Positions 11,345 through 20,709 of a stretch of DNA of 64,000 bases are shown piece after piece. A program made the position numbers and the translations under genes. Source of the DNA: Pseudomonas sp. R4-35-07 (lineage in GTDB: Bacteria; Pseudomonadota; Gammaproteobacteria; Pseudomonadales; Pseudomonadaceae); NCBI RefSeq assembly GCF_003852235.1, contig NZ_CP027732.1:1426001-1490000 (forward strand), in the 5' to 3' direction. The notes under the pieces are model-generated. The model made no database searches. It worked only from the letters and a program-made list of their open reading frames with translations, and had not been told where the DNA came from. How positions within the stretch are numbered: the first letter of the stretch is position 1; the number at the start of each line of letters is the position of its first letter.

Positions 11345-12055
11345 TTAATGGCTCGGCCCGAGGAAGGCCAGCCAGCGGCGTTCGGCCAATCGGAACAGAC
11401 CGACCAGAGCGAAGGTCACGGCCAGGTAGATCAAGGCGGCGATGCCGAACGATTGAAAGGTCATGAAGGTGGCCGAGTTGGCGTCCCTGGCGACTTTGAG
11501 GATGTCCGGGATGGTGGCGGTGAACGCCACGGTGGTCGAATGCAGCATCAGGATCACTTCGTTGCTGTAGTAGGGCAACGAACGGCGCAGCGCCGACGGC
11601 ATGATCACATAGGCATACAACTTCCAACCGCTCAACCCGTAGGCCTTGGCCGCTTCGACTTCGCCGTGGGCCATGCTGCGGATTGCCCCGGCGAAAATTT
11701 CTGTGGTGTAGGCGCAGGTGTTGAGGGCGAAGGCCAGGATCGTGCAGTTCATCGCATCGCGAAAGAACGCATCGAGCACCGGTTGCGCACGCACGGCGGC
11801 GATGCTGTAGATGCCGGTGTAGCAAATCAGCAACTGAATGTAGAGCGGCGTGCCGCGAAACAGGTAGGTGTAGAACTGCACCGGCCAGCGCACCAGGCGC
11901 CTGCGCGAGACACGGGCGATAGACAGTGGAATCGACACCACAAACCCAATCACCAGGGCCGCGCTGAGCAGCCACATAGTCATGGCCAGGCCGGTGATGT
12001 GCTGGCCGTCGCTATAAAGGAAGGGGCGCCAGTATTCCTGCAAAAGCTCGATCAT
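11345..12055 (-). CDS. Amino-acid ABC transporter permease, HisM/AotM type
   Basis: A 236-aa inner-membrane permease with about five transmembrane segments. It has the EAA loop (GEVEAAKAYGLSGWKLYAYV) that docks the ATPase, and the FRGTPLYIQLL motif common in basic-amino-acid permeases. Overlaps the upstream permease gene by 4 bp, implying coupled translation of the two membrane subunits. Confidence 0.92.
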   Translation of the reverse strand: MIELLQEYWRPFLYSDGQHITGLAMTMWLLSAALVIGFVVSIPLSIARVSRRRLVRWPVQFYTYLFRGTPLYIQLLICYTGIYSIAAVRAQPVLDAFFRDAMNCTILAFALNTCAYTTEIFAGAIRSMAHGEVEAAKAYGLSGWKLYAYVIMPSALRRSLPYYSNEVILMLHSTTVAFTATIPDILKVARDANSATFMTFQSFGIAALIYLAVTFALVGLFRLAERRWLAFLGPSH

Positions 12056-12780
12056 CGCACGGCCTCCCGTGAGCCTGCGGCGTAGCGCCGTTCAAGACGA
12101 CGCAGGACGAAGTTGGACGCGCTGGTGATCAACAGGTAGATCAGCGCGGCGAGCACCAGGAAGTAGAACAGTTGGTAGGTGCTCTTGCCGGCATCCTGGG
12201 CGGCTTTCACCAGGTCGGCCAGGCCGATGATCGACACCAGGGCGGTGGCCTTGAGCATCACCATCCAGTTATTGCCGATGCCCGGCAGGGCGAAGCGCAT
12301 CATCTGCGGGAAGGTCACGTAGCGAAACCGTTGCCCGCGCTTGAGCCCGTAGGCGGTGGCGGCTTCCAGCTGGCCGCGGGGCACGGCGAGAATCGCGCCC
12401 CGAAAAGTCTCGGTGAAATAAGCACCGTAGATAAAGCCCAGGGTGATGACCCCGGCGCTGAATGGGTCTATCTCGATGTACTCCCATTCCATAACGTCGG
12501 TCAGGCCGGTCAGCCAGGTTTGCAGGCTGTAGAAAATCAATAGCATCAACACCAGGTCGGGTACGCCGCGAATCAAGGTGGTGTAGAGCTGGGCGGGGAT
12601 ACGCAGGAAGGGGAGGCTGGAGAGTTTCGCGCTGGCGCCGAGCAGGCCCAGCAACACGCTGACGGCCAGGGACAGCACCGACAATTTAAGGGTCATCCAG
12701 GTGCCTTGCAGCAACAGCGGGCCGAAACCCTTCAAGCTGAACGCGCTCAGCCCGAGGGTTTGCAACAGATCTTCGAACAT
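12052..12780 (-). CDS. Amino-acid ABC transporter permease, HisQ/AotQ type
   Basis: A 242-aa inner-membrane permease, five or so hydrophobic segments, with TLIRGVPDLVLMLLIFY and the EAA loop GQLEAATAYGLKRGQRFRYV. First of the downstream genes in the operon: it lies beyond a hairpin terminator that separates it from the binding-protein gene. Confidence 0.92.
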   Translation of the reverse strand: MFEDLLQTLGLSAFSLKGFGPLLLQGTWMTLKLSVLSLAVSVLLGLLGASAKLSSLPFLRIPAQLYTTLIRGVPDLVLMLLIFYSLQTWLTGLTDVMEWEYIEIDPFSAGVITLGFIYGAYFTETFRGAILAVPRGQLEAATAYGLKRGQRFRYVTFPQMMRFALPGIGNNWMVMLKATALVSIIGLADLVKAAQDAGKSTYQLFYFLVLAALIYLLITSASNFVLRRLERRYAAGSREAVR

Positions 12781-12800
12781 AAATCAGGACCTATGGCGAT

Positions 12801-12834
12801 AAAAAAGCGCCCCTTCAAAAAAGGGGCGCCCCAG
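12801..12834 (-). terminator. Internal terminator/attenuator after the binding-protein gene
   Basis: On the minus strand GCGCCCC and GGGGCGC form a stem (loop TTTTTTGAA) followed by six T. It lies 4 bp past the binding-protein stop and about 20 bp before the first permease gene. Partial termination here would give an excess of periplasmic binding protein over membrane subunits. Confidence 0.8.
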
Positions 12835-12837
12835 GCA

Positions 12838-13617
12838 TTATTTGCCGCTGTACAGGTTCAGATCGCCAAAGTGTTTCTTCTGAATAGTGGCGTAGGTGCC
12901 ATCATCGTGTAACGCTTTGATACCTTTATCCAAAAGAGCCTTGAGCTCAGTGTTACCTTTTTTGATACCGATCGCGGTTTTCGACGGCAGCAGCGGGTCA
13001 TCGATTGCTGCGCTGACTTCGTATCCAGCACCGGCTGGGGACTTCAGAAAACCCAGTTCAGCCTGCAGCATATCCTGCACTGAGGCATCGAGACGGCCGG
13101 ACGTCAGGTCCGCATATACCTGATCCTGGTTGGCGTAGGCCTTGGTGGTCACGCCGGCCTTGTCCAGCACAGCCTTGGCGTAGGCTTCCTGGATGGTGCC
13201 CTGCTCGTAGCCCACGGATTTGCCCTTGAGCGACTCAGGCGTCGAGTACCCGGCGCCTTTCTTGAACACCAGCGAGGTTGGCCCCGAGAACAGCTCGTTG
13301 GAGAAGTCGATCGCCTTCTCACGTACCGGGGTCACGGTCATGGACGAAATCACACCGTCGAACTTGTTGGCTTTCAGGCCCGGAATCATGCCGTCGAAAT
13401 CGCTTTCAACCCATTTGCACTTGACCTTCAGCTCTGCACAAATCGCATTGCCCAGATCGATGTCGAAGCCCACCAGGCTGCCGTCGGCGGCTTTGGATTC
13501 GAACGGCGCGTAGGAGGGATCGACACCGAAACGCAATTCCTTGTATTCCTTGGCGGTTGCAACACCTGCAGCCATGCACAGAGCCAGTGCAGAAAGGGTC
13601 AGCAATGCTTTTTTCAT
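12838..13617 (-). CDS. Periplasmic lysine/arginine/ornithine/histidine-type binding protein
   Basis: A 259-aa substrate-binding protein of the HisJ/ArgT/AotJ family. Signal peptide MKKALLTLSALALCMAAGVATA, then the family start LRFGVDPSYAPFESK, GFDIDLGNAICAELKVKC and TPVREKAIDFS. ATG at 13617 is used because it begins the signal peptide and follows AGGGAAT. The specificity within basic amino acids cannot be read from sequence; the operon's AstE-like hydrolase hints at a derivatised ligand. Confidence 0.93.
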   Translation of the reverse strand: MKKALLTLSALALCMAAGVATAKEYKELRFGVDPSYAPFESKAADGSLVGFDIDLGNAICAELKVKCKWVESDFDGMIPGLKANKFDGVISSMTVTPVREKAIDFSNELFSGPTSLVFKKGAGYSTPESLKGKSVGYEQGTIQEAYAKAVLDKAGVTTKAYANQDQVYADLTSGRLDASVQDMLQAELGFLKSPAGAGYEVSAAIDDPLLPSKTAIGIKKGNTELKALLDKGIKALHDDGTYATIQKKHFGDLNLYSGK

Positions 13618-13824
13618 TATGTATTCCCTGGAAACCAAGATAAGCGCTTGTGGCGCATTTAGGACTGTTACTGAACGGTGTCAGACGGATCCCAAGTAGC
13701 AATTTCTGCACCATAGTTCCGAATGATCGTTTTAAAAGGTGGGATGAGGGATTTCTGAGCGTAGGAAATGCCCATTAGCGGGCACTGATAGAGTAGTGCA
13801 CCATTTAGGATCGAACGGAAATCC

Positions 13825-13919
13825 AAATGTGGGAGGGGGCTTGCCCCCGATGGGGGTGTGTCAGTCACAGCATCTGCGTCTGACCCACTGCTATCGGGAG
13901 CAAGCCCCCTCCCACATTT
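13825..13919. repeat. REP pair (TGTGGGAGGGGGC family), head-to-head
   Basis: AAATGTGGGAGGGGGCTTGC and its reverse complement bracket about 45 bp containing the shared half-sites GATGG...GTGTCAG and CTGACCCACTGCTATCGGGAGC. The pair forms a long imperfect hairpin. Not coding. Between this and the binding-protein gene nothing else is recognisable. Confidence 0.9.
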
Positions 13920-13927
13920 GAACTGGG

Positions 13928-15562
13928 TCAGGCCAGTAAGTCCTGCAGCGTCGCGAGATTGTCGGCTTCCTCCACCGGTTTGTCCTGGCGCCAACGCAAC
14001 ATCCGTGGGAACCGCACCGCAATTCCGCTTTTATGCCGCTTGGACAGGGCGATGCCTTCGAAACCCAACTCAAACACCATGCTCGGCGTAACGCTGCTGA
14101 CCGGGCCGAATTTTTCCACCGTGGTTTTGCGCACAATCGCGTCGACCTTGCGCATTTCTTCGTCAGTCAGCCCGGAATAGGCCTTGGCGAACGGCACCAG
14201 GGTGCGCTCGCTGCCCGGCGGGCCGTCCCACACCGCGAAGGTGTAATCGCTGTACAGGCTGGCGCGTCGGCCATGGCCGCGCTGAGCGTAGATCAACACC
14301 GCGTCGACGCTGAACGGGTCGACCTTCCACTTCCACCACAGGCCCATATCCTTGGTGCGGCCCACGCCGTAGAGGCCTTTGCGGTCCTTGAGCATCATGC
14401 CTTCCACACCCAGGCTGCGGGAGGCTTCGCGCTGCTCGGCCAACGCCTGCCAGGTTGGCCCCTCAAGCAGCGGCGAGGGCAATAACACCGGTTGGTTACA
14501 CGCTGCGATCACGCTTTCGAGCTGCGCACGCCGTTCAGCCAGAGTGTGGTTGCGCCAGTCGTCGCCTTGAAACTCCAGCAGGTCATAGGCAAGCACCGCC
14601 ACCGGCGCATCCTCCAGTACCTTTTTACTCAGGGTTTTGCGGCCGATGCGCTGCTGCAGTAGGGCGAAGGGTTGCACCGCGTCCTTCCAGACCAAGATCT
14701 CACCGTCGATCACCGTGCCATCCGGCAAGCCACTGACCAGGCTGTGCAGCTCGGGGAAACGCTCGGTCACCAATTCTTCACCGCGCGACCACACCCACAG
14801 GCGCCCCTCACGCTTGACCAGTTGCGCGCGTATGCCATCAAACTTCCATTCCACCTGCCAGTCGGCGGGGGAGCCGAGCAGGGCATCGAACTGCTCCACT
14901 GGTTGCGCCAAGCCATGGGCGAGAAAAAACGGATAGGGCTGACCTCCACGTTGCGCATGTTCGTCGGACGATTCGGCAGCGATCAACTTGAGGTAGCCCG
15001 CAGCCGTAGGGCGATTGGACAAGTCGGTGTAGCCCACCAGCCGTTGCGCCACGCGCTTGCTGTCGAGCCCGGCCATGGCGGCAAGCGCGCGGGTCACCAG
15101 CAGCTTGGACACGCCCACGCGAAAGCTGCCGGTGATCAACTTGATGCACACCATCAGGCTCGGTTGATCCAGCTGCGCCCACAGCGCAGGCAGGCGTTCG
15201 GCCAGTTCAGCAGGCGCAAGGCCGCGCAGCGGCAGCAGTTTTTCTTCCAGCCACACCGCCAGGCCGTCTTCGGAGGTGTAGGTCGATTCGGGTAGCAGCA
15301 GGGAAATCGTCTCGGCCAGGTCGCCGACGGACTGGTAACTCTCTTCGAACAACCACGGCTCGATGCTCGCCGCTTGGGTCGCCATATCCCTCAGCAGACG
15401 GGTCGGTACCAGTTGCCGCGGCCGCCCGCCGGAGAGGAAGTACACCGCCCATGCCGCATCCTCCGGCGGTGCCTGCTGAAAGTAGTCTTGCAGCGCCGCG
15501 AGCTTGGCGTTGCTGGAGGTCGTCGCGTCGAGGTTGGCGTACAGCTCGGCGAAGGCTTTCAT
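13928..15562 (-). CDS. ATP-dependent DNA ligase, ligase-associated repair cluster
   Basis: A 544-aa ligase that seals nicks with ATP. The nucleotidyltransferase motif I is EWKFDG with Lys240 as the adenylated residue; motif III region (LWVWSRGEELVTERFPE), motif IV (DGEILVW), and motif V (GLWWKWK) follow. The N-terminal 220 residues are a DNA-binding domain as in ligase I-like enzymes. The stop end overlaps nothing; the start overlaps the exonuclease stop by 4 bp. NCBI-type families call this a cisplatin/ligase-associated cluster enzyme. Confidence 0.94.
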   Translation of the reverse strand: MKAFAELYANLDATTSSNAKLAALQDYFQQAPPEDAAWAVYFLSGGRPRQLVPTRLLRDMATQAASIEPWLFEESYQSVGDLAETISLLLPESTYTSEDGLAVWLEEKLLPLRGLAPAELAERLPALWAQLDQPSLMVCIKLITGSFRVGVSKLLVTRALAAMAGLDSKRVAQRLVGYTDLSNRPTAAGYLKLIAAESSDEHAQRGGQPYPFFLAHGLAQPVEQFDALLGSPADWQVEWKFDGIRAQLVKREGRLWVWSRGEELVTERFPELHSLVSGLPDGTVIDGEILVWKDAVQPFALLQQRIGRKTLSKKVLEDAPVAVLAYDLLEFQGDDWRNHTLAERRAQLESVIAACNQPVLLPSPLLEGPTWQALAEQREASRSLGVEGMMLKDRKGLYGVGRTKDMGLWWKWKVDPFSVDAVLIYAQRGHGRRASLYSDYTFAVWDGPPGSERTLVPFAKAYSGLTDEEMRKVDAIVRKTTVEKFGPVSSVTPSMVFELGFEGIALSKRHKSGIAVRFPRMLRWRQDKPVEEADNLATLQDLLA

Positions 15563-16563
15563 GCGCTGGCCTCCTCTTCGTCATCGCCATATTCGGTGCT
15601 GAAACCCTGGGCATCCAGGCCTTTTTCGCGCAGATGGCGCACCAGTACGCCGACCGAGCCGTGGGTGACCATCACCCGTTCGGCGCCGGTCTGTTCGATG
15701 GCCCACAACAGTCCGGGCCAATCGGCGTGGTCCGACAGCACAAAGCCACGGTCGACCCCGCGCCGCCGCCGAGTCCCGCGCAGGCGCATCCAGCCGCTGG
15801 CGAACGCGTCGCTGTAATCGCCAAAGCGGCGTATCCAAGTGCTGCCGCTGGTGGAGGGCGGGGCGATGATCAAGGCCTGGCGCAGCAGCGGGTCGTTTTT
15901 TTTGAAGTCGCCGACGTACAGCGTTTCCGGAATGTACACCCCGGCTTCGCGGTACACCCGGTTCAACGGCTCGACGGCGCCATGGCTGAGGATCGGGCCG
16001 ATGCTGGCATCGATGCCATGCAGAATGCGCTGGGCCTTGCCGAAGGAATAGCAGAACAGCACGCTGGCTTTGCCGGCGGCGATATTGGCCTGCCACCAGT
16101 CATTAATGCCGGCAAAAATCTGCGCCTGCGGCTGCCAGCGGTAGATCGGCAGGCCAAAGGTTGATTCGGTAATGAAGGTGTGGCAGCGCACCGGTTCGAA
16201 CGGCGCGCACGTGCCGTCGGGTTCGACCTTGTAGTCGCCGGACGCGACCCAGACTTCGCCCTGGTATTCCAGGCGCACCTGGGCTGAGCCCAACACATGC
16301 CCGGCCGGATGAAAACTCAACGTCACACCGTGGTGCACCAACTGTTCGCCGTAGGCCAGGGTTTGCAGGTTGATGTCCTGGCCCAGGCGCGAACGCAGGA
16401 TGCCTTCGCCGGGGGCGGCGGCCAGATAATGTTGATTGCCGGTGCGGGCGTGGTCGCCGTGGGCATGGGTGATGACGGAGCGTTCCACCGGGCGCCAGGG
16501 GTCGATGTAGAAATCCCCGGCGGGACAATAGAGGCCTTCGGGTCGGGCAATGACAAGGTCCAT
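15559..16563 (-). CDS. Ligase-associated MBL-fold DNA exonuclease
   Basis: A 334-aa metallo-beta-lactamase fold nuclease of the SNM1/beta-CASP-like group. The metal motif HAHGDH lies at 33-38, with GHVLGSAQV and SGDY further on, then a C-terminal SDHADW motif. In the Pseudomonas putida cluster the homologue is a Mn-dependent exonuclease. Coupled to the ligase gene (4-bp overlap). Confidence 0.93.
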   Translation of the reverse strand: MDLVIARPEGLYCPAGDFYIDPWRPVERSVITHAHGDHARTGNQHYLAAAPGEGILRSRLGQDINLQTLAYGEQLVHHGVTLSFHPAGHVLGSAQVRLEYQGEVWVASGDYKVEPDGTCAPFEPVRCHTFITESTFGLPIYRWQPQAQIFAGINDWWQANIAAGKASVLFCYSFGKAQRILHGIDASIGPILSHGAVEPLNRVYREAGVYIPETLYVGDFKKNDPLLRQALIIAPPSTSGSTWIRRFGDYSDAFASGWMRLRGTRRRRGVDRGFVLSDHADWPGLLWAIEQTGAERVMVTHGSVGVLVRHLREKGLDAQGFSTEYGDDEEEASA

Positions 16564-16640
16564 GGGGTGACCGAGGAGGTGGGCTTATCATTTAGGAGGA
16601 TATGACGGTGGGAGAAGTTCTATCTGAATGCATGGGGTCC

Positions 16641-16701
16641 AAATGTGGGAGGGGGCTTGCTCCCGATGGCAGGGTGTCAGCCACTGATGTAGTGGCTGAT
16701 C
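16641..16701. repeat. Single REP unit followed by a 9-bp inverted repeat
   Basis: AAATGTGGGAGGGGGCTTGC is followed by GTGTCAGCC-ACT and its partner AGTGGCTGA, forming a short hairpin. There is no second REP half nearby, so this is an isolated unit rather than a pair. Confidence 0.75.
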
Positions 16702-16714
16702 TATCGCTTTCAAG

Positions 16715-16851
16715 GATCGTTCCCACGCTCCCGCGTGGGAATGCAACCCGTGACGCTCTGCGTCACCTGTGCACGGTAGCTGAAACTTAGCTCGGTTCGC
16801 GCGACGCGGAGCGTCGCAAAAGGCATTCCCACGCAGAGCGTGGGAACGATC
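16715..16851. repeat. Compound palindrome GATCGTTCCCACGC...GCGTGGGAACGATC, copy 2
   Basis: A 137-bp copy of the element also found at 4589 and 57695. Outer arms begin GATCGTTCCCACGC; the inner pair is TGACGCTCTGCGTCA against GCGACGCGGAGCGTCGC, which has drifted. The right arm ends 11 bp before the quiP stop codon, so it could serve as transcription terminator or 3' stabiliser for quiP. Confidence 0.85.
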
Positions 16852-16862
16852 AGAGCGCCGGG

Positions 16863-19304
16863 TTACTTGCTAGGTGTCAGGGTCAACCTGGTCTTGCCAT
16901 ACACCTTGTCAAAGTTCTGCGGCTGCATCGGGAAACTCAGGTATTGCGCCTTGAGCGACGGGTCGATGCCGTTGGCATAGTTCGGGCTGGCCGGGTTGCC
17001 GGACTGGCCGGTGCCGCCCTGGCCCATCATCGGTTCCGGCTGGCCGAAGTCGACAATCATGCGCAACGCCGACGTCTGGGCCGCATTGAAGTCCTGCCCC
17101 CAGCGGTACGGTGCCGGGTTCAGGGTGTTGTGGTCGCCACCACTGGCCAACGGGCCACGGATCACCTGGCCGCTGGTGGTTTTCCAGGTGGTGGTGTGCA
17201 GCTTGCCCCATTGCCAGGCCTTGTGATCAGCGCCCAGCAAGCTGTCGCCGGTGCTGATCGTGGCGGCCAGGGTGCGTGCGAGGATCGCCGGCTTGTCTTC
17301 TTTGTGCGGCGTGCGCGTGTCATCCCACAGCGGGCTGTCTTCGCGGCCCAGCAAATGGTCTGCGGTGGCTGAGTAGGACAGGCTGGCGTTGCTGACAAAG
17401 GCTTTCCAGCTGGCGCTCTGCTCCGGACCGAGTTTGTCGAGGAAGATCTGTCTGGCGCTCTCTTGCAGGAACAGCTCGTAGAGCGCCGCGTCGGCGGACG
17501 TTGGCGCAAGGCGACCATCGAAGGCCATCAGGCGGCCCAGTGCTTCGCGCGCCTTGGCCTGTTCGGCCGCAGGCAGCGCATCGATTGCCTGTTTCAGCGG
17601 CTGAGCCATGCCCGGCGCCTGAAACATGCCTTTGAGTTTGGCGGCAAAGAGGGTGGTCTGGTCGTATTGCATGGCGATCAGACTGCGGCTGTCATGCTTG
17701 CCAGCATTGGCCAGTTGCGCCAGGCGCTCGCTGCGCTCCGGCGCATCCCAGGAATTGGACAGCTGCATGCCATAGCCACGCGGTGCAGTGCGCTGGTTGG
17801 CGGTGCCGATCCAGCCTTGCGCCGGGTCCTGGTCATAGGGATGCAGCATGGCGTCGGCGTAACCGTCCCAGTCAAAGCGCGTATCCCAGCCCGGCGAGGG
17901 CAGCAGGCCTTCGCCTTCGCGGCGGTTGGGGAAGCGGCCGGTGACTTGCCAGCCGATGTTGCTGGCGTCGGCGAAGATCATGTTCAACGCAATGGCGCGA
18001 ATTTCTCGGGTCGCGTCCGAGGCCTTACCGGCGTTTTGCGCGCGGGACAGGTCGAAGAACGCATCCAGGCTCTTGTCGTCCTTCAAGTCGGCGGTTTGCA
18101 GGGCCAGGCCATAACCACTGGTGAGGGCCTGGCTGCTGTTGAGCAAGGCGCCGTGGCGGGTTTCGTACACCACTTCGCGAATCGAGCGTTGACCTTTGAT
18201 GAAGAAGGTCTCGTTACGCACACCGGCCGGTAGCCATTTTCCGTTGTTCTCGTAGTACAACGCGTTGCCCTGGCGTTTGACCTTCTCCAGGAACAGGTCC
18301 TGGGTATCACCCTTGACCGCGCTCATGCTCCACGCGACCTTGCCGTTGAAGCCCGACAGCAGGGTCGGCAGGCCGGCAATCGACGCGCCGGCCGCCTGAT
18401 ATTTCGGGGCACGGATCTGCACATAGCTCCAAGGTGACGGCGCTTGCGGCTGGGCGGCGAGGTCGTTGGCCAGCAGGCTTTTGCCGCTGCGGCTGCGTTG
18501 CGGCCCGATGGCCCAGTTGCTGGACGTGGTCACGCCCAGGGCATTGAGGCTGTTGAGTTGCTGGCTGACCGTGTCCAACCCGGCGAGGCCGGTGATCTGG
18601 CTCAGGTTCACGCCCTTGAACTTATCGGCTTCGGCCAGCGGGATCGCCTCGTCCGGCGCGCTTGGGATAAGCCAGGCGAGCTTGTCGACACCGACTTTCT
18701 GCGCCAGCACCAGCGACGAAATTTCTTCCTGCAGGTTGCTCGACTCGCTGAAATTCAGCAGGCAGAACAGCAGCGCCGAATCTTCCGGTTTCCAGTACTC
18801 AGGCTTGTAGCCGGTCTGGGCCAGGTCTGTCGGCAGCTTGTCGCGGTAGCGGAATAGGTAGGCGTTAACGCCTCGTGCGTAGACTTCAAAGAACCGCTTG
18901 AGCCGTGGCGATGAGGCGTTGTACAGCTCGCCGGCGCTCTTTTTAAGGTTGACCGCGCGCATGAAACGGTCGACATCGAGTACCTCAGGGCCGGACATTT
19001 CCGCCAGACGGCCTTGGGCCAGCAGCCGCAGGGTGACCATCTGCGTGATCCGGTCGCTGGCGTGCACATAACCGAGACTGAACAGCGCGTCGTGGAAGGT
19101 GTTGCTTTCAATCAGCGGCATGCCCTGGGCATTACGGCGTATCGACACGTTTTGCGCCAAGCCCTTGATCGGCTGTACGCCGGCGGCGGGGGGCAGGGTG
19201 TCCTGGGTGCTCTGGAGCTGGCAACCGGCCAGGCTTAACGCACTGGCCACTGCCGCGGCAACGCCGAACCGGGGAAGAAAATGTGTAAGGGCTGGCGAGG
19301 CCAT
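16863..19304 (-). CDS. quiP: Penicillin-acylase-family acyl-homoserine lactone acylase, QuiP-like
   Basis: An 813-aa Ntn hydrolase expected to be autocleaved into alpha and beta chains. A signal peptide ends in LSLAGC (Cys28, lipobox). The nucleophile Ser262 lies in TSSNWAIGP. The N-terminus and alpha chain closely resemble Pseudomonas QuiP ([32 protein letters not shown]), which hydrolyses long-chain AHL signals. The start has AGGAG. Ntn acylases can also process other acyl amides, for example siderophore precursors, so substrate is inferred. Confidence 0.88.
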   Translation of the reverse strand: MASPALTHFLPRFGVAAAVASALSLAGCQLQSTQDTLPPAAGVQPIKGLAQNVSIRRNAQGMPLIESNTFHDALFSLGYVHASDRITQMVTLRLLAQGRLAEMSGPEVLDVDRFMRAVNLKKSAGELYNASSPRLKRFFEVYARGVNAYLFRYRDKLPTDLAQTGYKPEYWKPEDSALLFCLLNFSESSNLQEEISSLVLAQKVGVDKLAWLIPSAPDEAIPLAEADKFKGVNLSQITGLAGLDTVSQQLNSLNALGVTTSSNWAIGPQRSRSGKSLLANDLAAQPQAPSPWSYVQIRAPKYQAAGASIAGLPTLLSGFNGKVAWSMSAVKGDTQDLFLEKVKRQGNALYYENNGKWLPAGVRNETFFIKGQRSIREVVYETRHGALLNSSQALTSGYGLALQTADLKDDKSLDAFFDLSRAQNAGKASDATREIRAIALNMIFADASNIGWQVTGRFPNRREGEGLLPSPGWDTRFDWDGYADAMLHPYDQDPAQGWIGTANQRTAPRGYGMQLSNSWDAPERSERLAQLANAGKHDSRSLIAMQYDQTTLFAAKLKGMFQAPGMAQPLKQAIDALPAAEQAKAREALGRLMAFDGRLAPTSADAALYELFLQESARQIFLDKLGPEQSASWKAFVSNASLSYSATADHLLGREDSPLWDDTRTPHKEDKPAILARTLAATISTGDSLLGADHKAWQWGKLHTTTWKTTSGQVIRGPLASGGDHNTLNPAPYRWGQDFNAAQTSALRMIVDFGQPEPMMGQGGTGQSGNPASPNYANGIDPSLKAQYLSFPMQPQNFDKVYGKTRLTLTPSK

Positions 19305-19418
19305 GGCAAAGCTCCTGCGGGGGGTAGCGTCATTAAAGGCGCTACGTTAGTGAGCGCGGCGAAACGACGCAAGCGGGAGTTTTGTAATTACGTGAGTACT
19401 CAGGCTTATGCGCAAATC

Positions 19419-19512
19419 AATGTGGGAGGGGGCTTGCTCCCGATAGCGGTGTATCAGTCGACATAGGCATCGACTGGATGACCGCTATCGGGAGCAAGCC
19501 CCCTCCCACATT
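19419..19512. repeat. REP pair (TGTGGGAGGGGGC family), head-to-head
   Basis: AATGTGGGAGGGGGCTTGC and its complement enclose GATAGCGGTGTATCAGTCGA and ACCGCTATCGGGAGC half-sites. Between quiP (divergent direction) and the His-rich SEC-C gene. Confidence 0.9.
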
Positions 19513-19526
19513 GGATATTGGGTAGC

Positions 19527-19733
19527 TTAAGCGCCGTGGCACTTCTTGAATTTTTTCTCGCTGCCGCAGGGGCAAGGGTCGTTGCGACCAACGTCTTTCA
19601 AGGCGTTGCGCACCGGCTCCTGGTGAGCGTGGCCGCAGTTCGGGCCGTGGACATGGCCGTGGTCGTGATCATGGTGATCGTGAGCATGATCGTGGTTGCA
19701 GTCAGGACCATGGACATGGGGTTGCTGAGTCAT
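19527..19733 (-). CDS. His-rich SEC-C metal-binding mini-protein
   Basis: A 68-aa protein made of a His/Asp-rich N-terminus ([20 protein letters not shown] and on) and a C-terminal SEC-C zinc motif [14 protein letters not shown]. The His-rich part could bind Zn, Ni or Cu. It overlaps the upstream LEA-type lipoprotein gene by 4 bp and is therefore probably its operon partner. Function not known. Confidence 0.85.
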   Translation of the reverse strand: MTQQPHVHGPDCNHDHAHDHHDHDHGHVHGPNCGHAHQEPVRNALKDVGRNDPCPCGSEKKFKKCHGA

Positions 19734-20212
19734 CGATGTCGCTCCGGAATAAAATCGCCGGGGATTATCTCGCCATTGTGGGCCACCTGCACGTCATTAC
19801 CGATGAATAATCCGGTTTTCAGCTCGCCTTCCAGGCGATAGGGCACGGGGCGGTCGGGATTCTTCAGCATCTGCACTACATCGCGTATGCGTGGCCACAG
19901 GTTGGTGCGCACCGACACCCGGAAGAATTTATGACTGCGCGGCGGCACGGTCAGCCATTCGTTGGACTCACCTTCGGTCAGCACCAGATCGCCAAGGGTG
20001 ACCTTGTAGATCAGGCCACGCACGGTCAGGTCAGCGTCGTCGCGGTTGTCCACGCGAAAGTAGAGCTTGAACTTCTGCTCCAGCAGCTTGGCCCGCACCA
20101 CTTCGACATTCACCAGGGAGACGTGGGGCGGCGGCGAATCGTCTTCGAACCACGAGGCGCAGCCGGTCAGGCCCAAGGTTAACGCCAGCATCAAGCTGAA
20201 GGTGCGAAGCAT
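19730..20212 (-). CDS. LEA14/WHy-type lipoprotein
   Basis: A 160-aa lipoprotein: signal [18 protein letters not shown], then a beta-sandwich WHy (water stress and hypersensitive response) domain with [29 protein letters not shown] strands. The ATG at 20212 is chosen because it begins the lipoprotein signal; longer in-frame starts have no signal. It is cotranscribed with the His-rich SEC-C gene downstream (4-bp overlap). The WHy family is usually linked to desiccation or stress; the exact role in pseudomonads is not established. Confidence 0.82.
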   Translation of the reverse strand: MLRTFSLMLALTLGLTGCASWFEDDSPPPHVSLVNVEVVRAKLLEQKFKLYFRVDNRDDADLTVRGLIYKVTLGDLVLTEGESNEWLTVPPRSHKFFRVSVRTNLWPRIRDVVQMLKNPDRPVPYRLEGELKTGLFIGNDVQVAHNGEIIPGDFIPERHR

Positions 20213-20234
20213 TGGCGTTATCCCTGTCAGGTCG

Positions 20235-20705
20235 TTAAAAGTAGCTGGAACAGCACTTCTTGAATTTCTGTCCGCTGCCACACAAACATACATTATTACG
20301 CCCGGCCTTCACCTCCACCGTCGGATCGATGAAGTACCAGTGCCCCTCGTTCTGTACGAAAGAAGAGCGTTCACGGTGGCTGTGTTCACCAGCACTGTCG
20401 TGCCAGCGCGCCGTGAACGTGACGAAGGCGTGCTCCGGCTGGCCACCGAACACCTCTGAGCTTTCCACCTCAAGGCCGAGCCAGGTGCTTTGAGCGCTCC
20501 AGGCGGCAATCGCGTTGCGATCGAGGCCCGCTTGTTGCGCCGGCAGGGTGGTGTTCACCAGATAGTCCACCAGGCCCAGCACGTAGGCGCTGTAACGCGA
20601 ACGCATCAGCGCCTCGGCAGAGGGCGCCGGGTGGCCGGCGTGGTAATGGCCGCAGCAGGCGTCCAGCAGATTGCCACTGCCGCAGGGGCAAATGGATGTA
20701 CTCAT
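20235..20705 (-). CDS. YchJ-family SEC-C protein
   Basis: A 156-aa protein with a SEC-C motif at each end ([14 protein letters not shown] at the N-terminus; [13 protein letters not shown] at the C-terminus) around a central NTF2-like region with [10 protein letters not shown], the YchJ signature. Function of YchJ is not established. Start [11 protein letters not shown] at 20705 follows the family. It lies 22 bp from the next gene downstream and 4 bp after the upstream one, so the four small genes 19527-21207 look like one operon. Confidence 0.88.
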   Translation of the reverse strand: MSTSICPCGSGNLLDACCGHYHAGHPAPSAEALMRSRYSAYVLGLVDYLVNTTLPAQQAGLDRNAIAAWSAQSTWLGLEVESSEVFGGQPEHAFVTFTARWHDSAGEHSHRERSSFVQNEGHWYFIDPTVEVKAGRNNVCLCGSGQKFKKCCSSYF

Positions 20706-20709
20706 CGTG

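Noticed and set aside
13825..13919. REP pairs considered as a CRISPR array
   Set aside because: Only two copies per site, in inverted orientation, without regular spacers.
13668..13994. A 108-codon frame overlapping the REP pair
   Set aside because: The repeat determines the sequence; no other support.
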